From the NCBI RefSeq assembly GCF_010119545.1, contig NZ_JAAEAA010000014.1:1-64000 (forward strand): a stretch of DNA of 64,000 bases, in the 5' to 3' direction. Under the pieces are notes generated by a model that worked only from the letters and a program-made list of their open reading frames with translations, made no database searches and was not told the DNA's origin. The stretch comes from Pontibacter fetidus. Its GTDB lineage: Bacteria; Bacteroidota; Bacteroidia; Cytophagales; Hymenobacteraceae. The stretch's first letter is position 1; every line of letters starts with the position of its first letter. Of the stretch, positions 51,469 to 60,093 are shown piece after piece. A program made the position numbers and the translations under genes.

Positions 51469-51483
51469 CTTTGAAATTCAAAG
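51469..51483. promoter_or_regulatory. Operator 2, inverted repeat
   Basis: CTTTGAAATTCAAAG, the core of operator 1, preceded by TATA and followed by ca-CTTTA as in operator 1 (tt-CTTTA). It lies 38 bases before the next gene, 18 bases after the regulator stop. Confidence 0.75.
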
Positions 51484-51520
51484 CACTTTAAACAATCCAA
51501 AACATTAAAACCAGAAGATC

Positions 51521-51844
51521 ATGACACAGCCACAACATGTTCAGCAACAGCCCTCTTTTATGGTACCCGTTATTACAGGTGCCGTGTTTGCCTTGCTCGT
51601 TATTTCTTTTTTTGTATTCGGCGCCGATAACCCGCCTGCGGAATGGGGAAAATACTGGCAGATCAGGCCGCTGATTATTACACCACTGGCCGGTGCGATT
51701 GGTGGCACCTGCTACGCATTCCTGAATTACCAGAGCAACCGTGGCTTTAATAGAACGCTGGCTGTTATCCTGGGCCTGGTAATTTACTTTGTCGGGTTAT
51801 GGCTGGGTACGGTGTTAGGCTTAGCCGGCACCATGTGGAATTAA
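51521..51844 (+). CDS. Small membrane protein (107 aa)
   Basis: Three membrane segments: FMVPVITGAVFALLVISFFVF near residues 12-32, LIITPLAGAIGGTCYAFL near 52-70 and TLAVILGLVIYFVGLWLGTVLGLAG near 78-102. A Gln-rich head (MTQPQHVQQQPS). No known motif. First gene after operator 2 and followed at 37 bases by the DUF4153 gene, so probably one transcript. Confidence 0.72.
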   Translation: MTQPQHVQQQPSFMVPVITGAVFALLVISFFVFGADNPPAEWGKYWQIRPLIITPLAGAIGGTCYAFLNYQSNRGFNRTLAVILGLVIYFVGLWLGTVLGLAGTMWN

Positions 51845-51880
51845 GCAGGCAGCAACTATAAAATATCAAACCACCATCCA

Positions 51881-53125
51881 ATGAAAGACGAAATACTTTC
51901 GCACCTCAACGAACCGGCGCAACTTGAGAAGTTGTACCGCCGCGACAAAGCGCCGTTTAAGCGTGCATTCAGTGCGCTTTACCCGGAGCTGCAAGGCAAC
52001 GCCCTGGCCGAGTTCTGGAACGAGCGCCTCAACTATGAAACAGAAGAAATTTCGTGGGGCACCCGGAGCGAGTTTTTGTTTGTAGTGATCGCGGCGCTGC
52101 TTGCTGGTATCGTTGCCAAGTTGCCCGCCATCTTCCCTATCAGCGAAGAATTCTTTTACCCACGTAATATCAGCTTCCTGGTGTTCCCGTTCCTGGCTGC
52201 CTACTTTGCCTGGAAAAATAAGCTCTCAACCGGCAGGCTTTCGTTCATCAGCTTTGTTATAGTTGTTTGCCTCCTGTACATCAATTCCTTACCCAATAAC
52301 CCGCAAAGCGACACCCTGGTGCTGGCCTGTATACACCTGCCCTTACTGCTCTGGGTTATATTGGGAGTAGCCTTTACAGGTGACCAGCTCAGCAACTATA
52401 CAAAGCGCCTCAGCTTCCTGCGGTTTAACGGCGACCTGGCTGTAATGTGTGCGCTGCTGGTAATTGCCGGTGTATTGATGACGGGCATAACGATCGGTTT
52501 GTTTGAGCTGATCGGGTTTAAGATAGAAGAGTTTTATTTTGAGTATGTGGTTGCATTCGGGTTACCGGCTGTGCCTATAGTTGCCACGTTCCTGACACAA
52601 ACCAACCCGCAGCTGGTAAACAAAGTATCGCCGGTGATAGCCCGTATTTTTAGCCCGCTGGTGTTAGTAATGCTGGTTATCTACCTGGGTGCCATTATTT
52701 TCTCCGGCAAAGACCCTTACAACGACCGCGAGTTCCTGATGCTGTTTAACGTGCTCCTGATCGGGGTTATGGCACTCATCTTTTTCTCGGTGGCCGAGAC
52801 ATCCACAAAAACAAAATATAATTCGGGCATTTGGGTGCTGCTGCTCTTATCTATAGTTACGGTGGTGGTTAATAGCATTGCACTGTCGGCTATTTCGTTC
52901 CGCATTTCGGAGTGGGGCATTACGCCAAACCGGGTGGCAGTGCTGGGCGCCAACGTGCTTATGCTGGTGCACCTGCTTATAGTTACGGTCATGCTGTTTA
53001 AAACCGCTACCAAAAAAGCCGACATCTCTGAAGTTGGCCGCGCCATAACACTCTACCTACCAGTTTACTTTATCTGGACGGTTATTGTGGTGTTTCTCTT
53101 CCCGCTGCTCTTCGGTTTCAAATAA
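51881..53125 (+). CDS. DUF4153 membrane protein
   Basis: 414 residues with about ten membrane segments after a cytosolic head of about 60 residues (MKDEILSHLNEPAQLEKLYRRDKAPFKRAF). The general layout and the final segment YLPVYFIWTVIVVFLFPLLF match the DUF4153 permease-like family. Function unknown. Part of the operon governed by operator 2. Confidence 0.78.
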   Translation: MKDEILSHLNEPAQLEKLYRRDKAPFKRAFSALYPELQGNALAEFWNERLNYETEEISWGTRSEFLFVVIAALLAGIVAKLPAIFPISEEFFYPRNISFLVFPFLAAYFAWKNKLSTGRLSFISFVIVVCLLYINSLPNNPQSDTLVLACIHLPLLLWVILGVAFTGDQLSNYTKRLSFLRFNGDLAVMCALLVIAGVLMTGITIGLFELIGFKIEEFYFEYVVAFGLPAVPIVATFLTQTNPQLVNKVSPVIARIFSPLVLVMLVIYLGAIIFSGKDPYNDREFLMLFNVLLIGVMALIFFSVAETSTKTKYNSGIWVLLLLSIVTVVVNSIALSAISFRISEWGITPNRVAVLGANVLMLVHLLIVTVMLFKTATKKADISEVGRAITLYLPVYFIWTVIVVFLFPLLFGFK

Positions 53126-53165
53126 AATATTTAACATAATTTACAAACTATAAAACACTACACTT

Positions 53166-53456
53166 ATGATCATGCAAAACAAAAGATTAACCTACATAGT
53201 GGGCACAGTTGCCCTGCTGTTATGTATTCCGCTGGTGGCCATGCTGTTTACCGATGAAGTAAACTGGAGCCCCTTCGATTTTATAGTTGCCGGTGTATTG
53301 CTGCTGGGCACGGGGCTGGCCATTGATTTTGTCTTCCGGAAGGTACAGAACAGAGATCACCGCCTGATGATCTGTGCCGTTATTCTGGCAGTGCTTTTTT
53401 TGATTTGGGCTGAGCTGGCGGTTGGTATTTTCGGGACACCGTTTGCGGGCAGTTAA
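53166..53456 (+). CDS. Small membrane protein (96 aa)
   Basis: Three membrane segments (residues 9-27, 37-53, 64-90) with the motif EVNWSPFDFIVAG between the first two, typical of small Bacteroidota membrane proteins of unknown function. The start may be the second Met (53172, MQNKRLTY). In line after the DUF4153 gene with a 40-base gap. Confidence 0.72.
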   Translation: MIMQNKRLTYIVGTVALLLCIPLVAMLFTDEVNWSPFDFIVAGVLLLGTGLAIDFVFRKVQNRDHRLMICAVILAVLFLIWAELAVGIFGTPFAGS

Positions 53457-53476
53457 TCTCTAACTTTACAACTGAT

Positions 53477-53749
53477 ATGGATAAGTCATTGCATTTCGGG
53501 AACATAGCGAGTGCCGCGTTTGCTGTAGTTTTGCTTATAGTTGGCGTGCTAAATATGGTACTAGTGCATCCGGTGCCCGGCCTTATGTACTTTATGCTTG
53601 CCATCCTTTACGTTCCGGCCACTAACAGCCTGCTCCGCAAAAAGCTGGGCTTTGGGGTGCCTGCTATAGTTAAAATTGCGCTGGGCATTGTTATCATTAT
53701 GTTTACCCTTGGCGTAAGCGACCTTGGCGATATGATCGATAAACTGTAA
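53477..53749 (+). CDS. Small membrane protein (90 aa)
   Basis: Three hydrophobic segments (GNIASAAFAVVLLIVGVLNMV, GLMYFMLAILYVPAT, IVKIALGIVIIMFTLGV) and a short acidic end (DLGDMIDKL). No recognised family. Last gene of the operon, 20 bases after the preceding one. The next 278 bases up to the nuclease gene hold one full AACTATAGTT and several half-motifs but no gene. Confidence 0.68.
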   Translation: MDKSLHFGNIASAAFAVVLLIVGVLNMVLVHPVPGLMYFMLAILYVPATNSLLRKKLGFGVPAIVKIALGIVIIMFTLGVSDLGDMIDKL

Positions 53750-54027
53750 AAGTTACTTACTAAACCTACCTTACAATAAAGCTGGTGTTTCGCCTGGCTA
53801 AACTATAGTTGCTGGCTATCAAAATCCGTATTCCCATAGTTTTTGATGATCAGTTTAAAGCTATAGTTTGGTCAGGCGAAGCGCTGTTTTTAGGCAATAC
53901 AACTATAACTTCAGAACGATTGAAACTATAACACCGGCTCTAACAAATATCGGTCGCGGCTATCATCTTTCAGGATAAATTTCTGACCTTTGCTCCCGAA
54001 AAATTCTAACCTATAGTTTTTACATCA

Positions 54028-54822
54028 ATGGCATTTAACGCGCTTAAAAAATTAGTATTGGCCGGCCTCTTCCTGTACTTACCTTTCCAGTCGATGGCCT
54101 GGGGTATGCTGGGGCACCGCGTAGTAGGCGAAATTGCAGAACGCAACCTGAACTGCAAAGCAAAAAAACAAGTGAAGAAGATACTGGGTAACGAGTCGTT
54201 GGCAATGGCCAGCAACTGGGCCGATTTCATTAAGTCTGACCCTTCGTTTAAGTACCTGGATAGCTGGCACTACATTAACTTTAAAAATGGCCTTACCCTG
54301 GACCAGTTTACAGCCAACCTGATGCAGGACACTGCAACCAACGTGCACACCAAACTGAACATGCTGGTAAAAGAGCTGAAGAACAAGAACCTGTCACAAG
54401 ACAAAAAACAACTATACCTGCGCCTGGTAGTGCACATGGTAGGCGACATACACCAGCCCATGCACACCGGCCGCCCCGAAGACCTTGGTGGAAACCGTGT
54501 AAAACTGTTCTGGTTTGGCGAGCCAACCAACCTGCACCGCCTCTGGGACAGCGACCTGATTGAGTCGCAGGACCTGAGCTACACCGAATATAGCACGGCC
54601 CTAAACTATACGACCAAAGCGCAACGCCGCGAACTAAAGAAACAGCCTGTAAGCCAATGGCTGTATGAGTCTTACCTGATCAGCAACAAACTATACGCAG
54701 AGCTAAAGCCGGAAGAAAAGCTTAGCTACCGCTATACATTTGACCACATCGATACGCTGAACGACCAATTACTGAAAGGCGGCATCCATTTAGCCGGACT
54801 GTTGAACGAGATTTTCGGGTAA
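54028..54822 (+). CDS. S1/P1 family zinc nuclease
   Basis: 264 residues. Signal peptide cleaved after FQSMA so that the mature protein starts with Trp (WGMLGHRVVGEIAERNL); this N-terminal Trp and the following His are zinc ligands in S1/P1 nucleases. Other ligands are in ASNWADFI, DSWHYINF, VVHMVGDIHQPMHTG and NLHRLWDSDLI. Degrades single-stranded nucleic acid outside the cytoplasm, probably for phosphate or nucleotide supply. Confidence 0.95.
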   Translation: MAFNALKKLVLAGLFLYLPFQSMAWGMLGHRVVGEIAERNLNCKAKKQVKKILGNESLAMASNWADFIKSDPSFKYLDSWHYINFKNGLTLDQFTANLMQDTATNVHTKLNMLVKELKNKNLSQDKKQLYLRLVVHMVGDIHQPMHTGRPEDLGGNRVKLFWFGEPTNLHRLWDSDLIESQDLSYTEYSTALNYTTKAQRRELKKQPVSQWLYESYLISNKLYAELKPEEKLSYRYTFDHIDTLNDQLLKGGIHLAGLLNEIFG

Positions 54823-54840
54823 CTATAGCTAGCCCTGCCA

Positions 54841-54880
54841 AAAAAGCCTTCCCGCAACTATAGTTGCAGGAAGGCTTTTT
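54841..54880. terminator. Terminator whose inner stem is GCAACTATAGTTGC
   Basis: AAAAAGCCTTCC pairs with GGAAGGCTTTTT; between them is the perfect 14-bp palindrome GCAACTATAGTTGC (54854-54867), separated by one mismatch (C/A). Confidence 0.92.
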
Positions 54881-54929
54881 CAATTTAATGAACTCAGGTT
54901 AACAGCCCTAAACAATCACAGGTTTGCAA

Positions 54930-55006
54930 AACTTTTTAACTTTCTAACTCTTAAACTCCCCAACTTTTTAACTCCTAAACTCACTAACTCCTAAACTCCC
55001 CAACCT
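54930..55006. repeat. Low-complexity AACTTTCTAACT / AACTCCTAAACT repeats
   Basis: Degenerate tandem units of 8-10 bases (tttttaactttctaactc, ttaaactccccaac, tcctaaactcactaac). Same type as at 31829-31872. It lies between the nuclease terminator and the next gene. Confidence 0.65.
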
Positions 55007-55060
55007 TCTCCCCTGTTTCCTGCGTTAAATACTGCAAGTACAACTTATAAGTTGAAGGCC

Positions 55061-55780
55061 ATGAACACCCTACCCATCAACTGGCTTACAGAAGGCTTAC
55101 TGGATTTTGAATATAAAAAATACCTGTTGCTGGCATACCTGCAAGCCGTAAAATCCGAATTTGGGCAGCACCGCCTGTACCCTGTTTTCTCAGACCTGAT
55201 TATGCATTACCGCAACCTGGTGCAGCTGAAAGAGCACAAGCAACTGGTGTATGAACAATTTCCGCAGCGCATCAGTCGTGCCGATTTTGAGAAGCTGGAA
55301 TTGGTGTACCAGAAAATTGTGGAAGATGACGAAACCATGCAGCAGATTGAGGAGATTATACAGTTTGCGACTCCTATGTTTGGCGAAACCCTGGAAGAAG
55401 GGAAAGAACTATACGACTTTGTAGAGCGGCACCTGGAGATAAGCCCGGTTGGCATTACGCCCATTTACCACGACGAAGGTTACCTGTTCCTGGATACCTA
55501 TGCCGCTAAAGAGACCCAGGTATACATGTACCGCATAACCGTTTTTAAAAACACCTACGAGCAATACCGCGGCATCCATACCGAGCATTTACAAACTATA
55601 CGCCGGGGCCTGAGCCTTACCCACGAAAACCTGAAGGTAAGGCTACTTAAAGAACGTAAAGAACTACCCAACCCCGCCACTTTTGTAGTAATAGCCAAAG
55701 TACCGGTGCCCCTGGAGCAAAGCCTGCTACCAATAGCCAAACGCTCGCTCGTAAAATATGTAACCAAGCTCAGTGCCTGA
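55061..55780 (+). CDS. Conserved-type cytosolic protein, function unknown
   Basis: 239 residues from MNTLPINWLTEGLLDFEYKK (ATG at 55061; an in-frame ATG nine bases earlier exists). No signal or membrane segment. Mixed, largely helical first half (YLLLAYLQAVKSEFGQHRLYP, LIMHYRNLVQLKEHKQLV) and beta-rich second half (YLFLDTYAAKETQVYMYRITVF, FVVIAKVPVPLEQS). I do not recognise a characterised family. Single-gene unit. Confidence 0.72.
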   Translation: MNTLPINWLTEGLLDFEYKKYLLLAYLQAVKSEFGQHRLYPVFSDLIMHYRNLVQLKEHKQLVYEQFPQRISRADFEKLELVYQKIVEDDETMQQIEEIIQFATPMFGETLEEGKELYDFVERHLEISPVGITPIYHDEGYLFLDTYAAKETQVYMYRITVFKNTYEQYRGIHTEHLQTIRRGLSLTHENLKVRLLKERKELPNPATFVVIAKVPVPLEQSLLPIAKRSLVKYVTKLSA

Positions 55781-56271
55781 ACTATAGTAGTTTTAAAGCA
55801 GCAGTATCATATTTATGTTGCTGGAGTAAACTATAGAAATTATCAGTTTATAATCATTGCAGGATTTTGCAACAATTTGCCATCTAACTGTATCAGCTTG
55901 CCCATGAAAACATGCCTTAACGGATGCCAGGCCAAATGCTATAGTTTCCAGTAATCAAACCTATAATACAAGACTGGCAGTTCGGTCTATGAAGCGCTAT
56001 TCATGGCGCTTTATTATTTGTCTTAACTATGGTCGGTTAACTCAATTTTGCGGGTATTTCCTGGCTACGCCACAATTTCTGCTAAATCCCGACCAGTTGT
56101 GCCCACAACCCGACCAAAAACTCATCGGGGTCTTATGCCTTTTTATATAGAAATGCAGTGTGTTGGTATAATCCGTTTTAGCACCTCAGAAAAGCACCTT
56201 TACTTTGTAGCAGTGAAGTTGAAGAACAGCTCGCGGAGAACGGATTATAAGAACCTATCCTATAAAAAATT
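55781..56271. other. Intergenic region before the TonB-dependent receptor gene
   Basis: 491 bases without a convincing gene. A hairpin AAGCGC-tattcatg-GCGCTT with following T-rich tract at 55992-56012 is a possible terminator for the upstream gene. Near 56200 a TTACTTTG resembles a -7 box for the receptor gene, without a well-spaced -33 box. Several half-motifs of CTATAGTT are present. Confidence 0.55.
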
Positions 56272-58794
56272 ATGAAAAAGAATGTACTTCTTTTATTACT
56301 TGGCCTGAGCACTGCCCCGGTTTTTGCCCAAACCCAGCAAGGGCGACCAATGCAGCAACAAGCTGCGCCCATACCGGGCACTACAGCACCAAAAGGCAAT
56401 GCTAAAATTAGTGGTGTTGTGCTGGATGCTGATACCAAAGCACCGGTAGAATTTGCTACAGTTGCCCTGGTAAATGCCGCCACAGGCAAGCCTATAGATG
56501 GTACCATGGCCGATGAAAAAGGCCGTTTCACGATAAATAAAGTAGCAACCGGCAAGTACAAGCTGCTTGTTTCCTTTATCGGCTACCAGCAAAAGACCCT
56601 GAACGAGTTTACCATCTCCTCTGACTCGGAGGACCTGAACATGGGTAGTATTACATTAGCCTCTAATGCCCAGAAACTGAATGAAGTTGTGGTAACCGGC
56701 GAAAAACCGTTGGTTGAAGAAAAGATAGACCGCACCGTTTACAACGCCGAAAAAGACATAACAAACGCCGGTGGTAATGCTGCCGACGTGTTACAGAAAG
56801 TGCCTTCGCTATCGTTAGACAACGACGGTAACGTGCAGCTGCGTGGTAGCTCAAATGTGCGCGTGTTAATAAACAACAAACCATCTGCCATCATGGCCGG
56901 CAGCATAGCCGATGCACTAAAGCAGATCCCTGCTGATCAGATCAAATCAGTAGAGGTTATTACATCGCCATCTGCCAAGTATGACGCCGAAGGAACCGCC
57001 GGTATCATCAACATAATCACTAAAAAAGATGGTGGCCTGCAGGGGGTTACGGGTTCGGTGGCAGTTGGTGTAGGCACACGTGGCAGCAATGCAAATGCAA
57101 GTTTAAATGTGCGCCGTGGTAAATTAGGCATAAATGGCACATTTGGTGGTAACATGTTCTACAATAAAGGAGATCTCACCAATACCATGATCTTCTATGA
57201 CAATCCGGAAACGCTGGATTTTGATGAAAGCTCTTACAGCTTCCAGAGTGGCAATACAAGAATTAATGGTGCTTTTATGAATGGTCAGTTAGGTTTTGAA
57301 TATGACCTAACACCGCAGAACAATATCTCCGGCAGTATCCGGTCTAATGGCGGTTTATTCAGAATGCAGAACGATCAGAATGTGTTTTCAGAAACCAGTA
57401 CAGCGGAAAGGGAATTTGATAATAAGATCAGAAACCGTAACCAGCGTATGAGCACAGACTATAATTTAGACTATACGCATTATTTTAAAAAGCCGCAGCA
57501 AGAACTGGCTATCCTTTCGCAGTTATCGGTTACAGATGTTGATAGCAAAATAGATCAGGATTACTCTACCAACGGCGAGGCACCTTATTCGCTGGTTAGG
57601 AATACAAATAACAGCCTTAACGAAGAGTTAACTTTTCAGGTAGACTATACGCATCCGTTCAACAATAAAACATTGCTTGAAATAGGTGCCAAGAACATCA
57701 TGCGTGATGTAACAAGTGATGCAAAGTATAACGAAACACCTACTCCGGCACAACCAAGACCTGACGATGCTTTCTTTTATCAGCAGGATGTTTATGCGAC
57801 TTACCTGACTTATGGTTTTGCTTTAAAGAAAAAACTTAACGTAAAGCTGGGCGGCCGTTACGAGTACACCGACGTAGCAGCTGATCTGAACGGGACAGAA
57901 AGAGACTATACTACCGATTATGATAACTTTATCCCAAGTATAGCCCTGTCGTACAGCATCAAGAATGTGCATACCTTTAAGGCTAATTTCACGCAGCGTA
58001 TTCAGCGCCCGTCCATGAATTTCCTGAACCCGTACCTGCAAAAGCAAACATCCAATACGTATGTGCAGGGTAATCCGAACATAGATGCAGAGTTAACCAA
58101 CCTGTATGAGATTGGCTATAGCACCTTCTTTAAAACGACCTCTATTAACGTAACAGGTTATATGCGTCAGACAGATAACGCCATCGAAACTGTTGCTTCG
58201 CCATATACTACTGGAGATGGACAGCCTGCTACGTTGCTTACTTTCCAGAACATCGCTACCAACAAAACCTATGGCGTTAGCTTATTCGGCAATACAAAGC
58301 CTACCAGCAACTGGACAATTGGAGGTAGTTCCAACATTTATTTTGTTGACCTTAACAGCAAGTATAACAGCAACAGTGGCTGGATGTATAACATCAATGC
58401 CAACTCGTCTTATACATTCGGAAAAGGCATCAGTGCTCAGTTTAACGGTGGCTTTAACTCACGTCGTGTACAGCTGTTAGGCAAGTTCAACTCTTTCTCT
58501 TTCCACCAGATTGCTATTAAGAAAGAATTGTTCGATAAAAAAGGCGGCGTCAGCATTGGTCTGGATAACCCGTTCCGTAAGAGCATGAAAATGGAGAATG
58601 ATGTGGTTGCTTCCGCAACACCGGTAAACCCTGCAAGCTACGAACAACATATCCGCATCAACAATTATAACCGTGGCGTGCGTGTTTCATTCGATTACCG
58701 CTTCGGTAAAATGGACCAGCAGCGCCCACCAAAACGCAAAAAATCAATCCGTAACGATGATGCCAAGCAAGGCGACGGCGGCGGAGTGCAATAA
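56272..58794 (+). CDS. TonB-dependent receptor-like outer-membrane protein (OMP_b-brl_3 type)
   Basis: 840 residues. Signal peptide ends at PVFAQ. A carboxypeptidase-regulatory-like domain follows (KISGVVLDADTKAPVEFATVAL to IGYQQKTLNEF, residues about 45-115), then a plug domain (LNEVVVTGEKPLVEEKIDRTVYNAEKDI shown as ends; DVLQKVPSLSLDNDGNVQLRG, SAKYDAEGTAGIINIITKK) and a long beta barrel. The C-terminal tail is polar (KRKKSIRNDDAKQGDGGGVQ) rather than a barrel strand. This group often acts in uptake or remodelling; the ligand is unknown. No SusD partner is adjacent. Confidence 0.9.
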   Translation: MKKNVLLLLLGLSTAPVFAQTQQGRPMQQQAAPIPGTTAPKGNAKISGVVLDADTKAPVEFATVALVNAATGKPIDGTMADEKGRFTINKVATGKYKLLVSFIGYQQKTLNEFTISSDSEDLNMGSITLASNAQKLNEVVVTGEKPLVEEKIDRTVYNAEKDITNAGGNAADVLQKVPSLSLDNDGNVQLRGSSNVRVLINNKPSAIMAGSIADALKQIPADQIKSVEVITSPSAKYDAEGTAGIINIITKKDGGLQGVTGSVAVGVGTRGSNANASLNVRRGKLGINGTFGGNMFYNKGDLTNTMIFYDNPETLDFDESSYSFQSGNTRINGAFMNGQLGFEYDLTPQNNISGSIRSNGGLFRMQNDQNVFSETSTAEREFDNKIRNRNQRMSTDYNLDYTHYFKKPQQELAILSQLSVTDVDSKIDQDYSTNGEAPYSLVRNTNNSLNEELTFQVDYTHPFNNKTLLEIGAKNIMRDVTSDAKYNETPTPAQPRPDDAFFYQQDVYATYLTYGFALKKKLNVKLGGRYEYTDVAADLNGTERDYTTDYDNFIPSIALSYSIKNVHTFKANFTQRIQRPSMNFLNPYLQKQTSNTYVQGNPNIDAELTNLYEIGYSTFFKTTSINVTGYMRQTDNAIETVASPYTTGDGQPATLLTFQNIATNKTYGVSLFGNTKPTSNWTIGGSSNIYFVDLNSKYNSNSGWMYNINANSSYTFGKGISAQFNGGFNSRRVQLLGKFNSFSFHQIAIKKELFDKKGGVSIGLDNPFRKSMKMENDVVASATPVNPASYEQHIRINNYNRGVRVSFDYRFGKMDQQRPPKRKKSIRNDDAKQGDGGGVQ

Positions 58795-58823
58795 CTAATT
58801 GCCATAACCTATTTGCTAACCAA

Positions 58824-58856
58824 AGAAGCCTCTCCTACACCAGGAGGGGCTTTTTT
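58824..58856 (+). terminator. Terminator after the receptor gene
   Basis: AAGCCTCTCCT-acacc-AGGAGGGGCTT with following T-run; 11-bp stem with one G-T pair. Confidence 0.88.
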
Positions 58857-58935
58857 ATTTTAAGGATGATTCAACAGACGCATTAACGCCACGTAAACTA
58901 TAGTAACTACATGTTTAACTAAAAACGCTAAAGCC

Positions 58936-59127
58936 ATGAATGAGACAGAATATAGAGCACGCGGCAACTGGAACGAGCTAAAAGGCAAAATAAAGCAACA
59001 GTACGGCGATATGACAGACGACGACCTGACTTACCAGGAAGGCAAACAGGATGAGTGGCTGGGCAGGCTGCAACAGAAAACCGGAAAGGCCAAACATGAT
59101 CTGAAAAGATGGATAGACTCGTTGTAG
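58936..59127 (+). CDS. CsbD family stress protein
   Basis: 63 residues. The CsbD pattern is complete: GNWNELKGKIKQQYGDMTDDDLTYQEGK followed by LGRLQQKTGKAKHDLKRWI (only the ends are quoted for the longer part). Small soluble protein induced under general stress in other bacteria. Single-gene unit between two terminators. Confidence 0.93.
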   Translation: MNETEYRARGNWNELKGKIKQQYGDMTDDDLTYQEGKQDEWLGRLQQKTGKAKHDLKRWIDSL

Positions 59128-59245
59128 TCTGTTCCGATAAAGCTGTAGTTTATTCAATTACGCTTAAACTATAGTTGCTACTTAGTTTTACAAAAAATGA
59201 ACTATAGCCGTGCAACATTGGAATTTGGTTGTACGGTTAAAACAA

Positions 59246-59280
59246 AAAAGCACTTATCTCTAACAGAAATAAGTGCTTTT
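59246..59280. terminator. Bidirectional terminator next to the tRNA
   Basis: AAAAGCACTTAT-ctctaacagaa-ATAAGTGCTTTT, 12-bp stem with A- and T-runs on both sides; ends the minus-strand tRNA transcript. Confidence 0.85.
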
Positions 59281-59286
59281 AATTTG

Positions 59287-59360
59287 TGGGCCCAGCTGGA
59301 ATCGAACCAGCCACCTACTGATTATGAGTCAGTTGCTCTAACCGAATGAGCTATAGGCCC
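59287..59360 (-). tRNA. tRNA with CAU anticodon (elongator Met or lysidine-type Ile2)
   Basis: Reads GGGCCTATAGCTCATTCGG on the minus strand, 74 bases, with discriminator A and no encoded CCA. Acceptor stem GGGCCTA/TGGGCCC (one G-T pair), D arm AGCTC...GAGC, anticodon loop ACTCATAA with CAU between stems CTGA/TCAG, and T arm GCTGG-TTCGATT-CCAGC. Base pairs C4-G69 and C5-G68 are like those of tRNA-Ile2, but the isotype cannot be settled by eye. Confidence 0.93.
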
Positions 59361-59392
59361 GTCCCTGAAAGTTGGCGCTAAAAAGTGCTTTC

Positions 59393-59423
59393 TTTGATTT
59401 GGGAGTGCAATTCTACATATTTG
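59393..59423 (+). promoter_or_regulatory. Bacteroidota-type promoter for the HAD/site-2 protease pair
   Basis: TTTG at 59393-59396, 19-base spacer, CATATTTG at 59416-59423, close to TAnnTTTG. Transcription would begin near 59430, about 30 bases before the GTG. Confidence 0.5.
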
Positions 59424-59460
59424 TATCGAGATTTTCAAATGCAACGCAAAAATTTTTTCT

Positions 59461-60093
59461 GTGGATTTACAAAATATTAAGAACATCATCTTCGACCTGG
59501 GCGGGGTGATCATCAACATTGATTATAACAAAAGTATACAGGAGCTGCTAACCTACAGTAACACAGGCAGTGCCATGGAATTTACCCAAAAGCAGCAGTC
59601 GCATTTGTTCGACTTGTACGAAACTGGCAACAGCACCTGCCAGGAATTCAGGGATAGCCTGCGCCGCGAATATAATTTAACTGCCACCGACGAAGAGATA
59701 GACGCTGCCTGGAATGCCATGCTACTGGATATACCAAAAGAGCGCATCGAGCTGCTGCAGGAACTGGGTAAAAAGTATAGAATTTTTCTGCTGAGCAATA
59801 CCAACGCCATTCATCTCAAAAAATTTAACGAGATCGTAGCGCACAGCTTCACCATCCCTAACCTGGATTCGTTGTTTGAGAAAAGCTACTACTCGCACCT
59901 GGTGGGCAAGCGCAAGCCCGATGCTGCCATTTTTGAGCAGATACTGGCCGAGAATAACCTGAACAAAGAAGAGACCCTGTTTATAGACGACAGTATACAG
60001 CACATTAACAGCGCCAACAGTTTAGGTATAAATACCCTGCACCTGCAGCCACCCCTAACTATAAATGCGTTTTTTAAGGATGCCGTTAACTAA
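59461..60093 (+). CDS. HAD-superfamily phosphatase (subfamily IA, YihX-like)
   Basis: 210 residues beginning at a GTG (59461), which gives MDLQNIKNIIFDLGGVIINID. Motif I is FDLGGV with the nucleophilic Asp, motif II FLLSNTNAIH, motif III K in GKRKPD, motif IV FIDDS near residue 178. The four-helix cap lies between residues 25 and 90. Substrate unknown; YihX-type enzymes act on small phosphorylated sugars. Overlaps the next gene by 14 bases. Confidence 0.9.
   Translation: MDLQNIKNIIFDLGGVIINIDYNKSIQELLTYSNTGSAMEFTQKQQSHLFDLYETGNSTCQEFRDSLRREYNLTATDEEIDAAWNAMLLDIPKERIELLQELGKKYRIFLLSNTNAIHLKKFNEIVAHSFTIPNLDSLFEKSYYSHLVGKRKPDAAIFEQILAENNLNKEETLFIDDSIQHINSANSLGINTLHLQPPLTINAFFKDAVN

Noticed and set aside
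56048..56275. 75-codon open frame before the TonB-dependent receptor
   Set aside because: Overlaps the probable leader of the receptor gene, shows no family and ends at the receptor start.
59287..59360. Initiator tRNA-Met
   Set aside because: The acceptor stem begins with a paired G1-C72, whereas the initiator has an unpaired first base and three G-C pairs at the anticodon stem.
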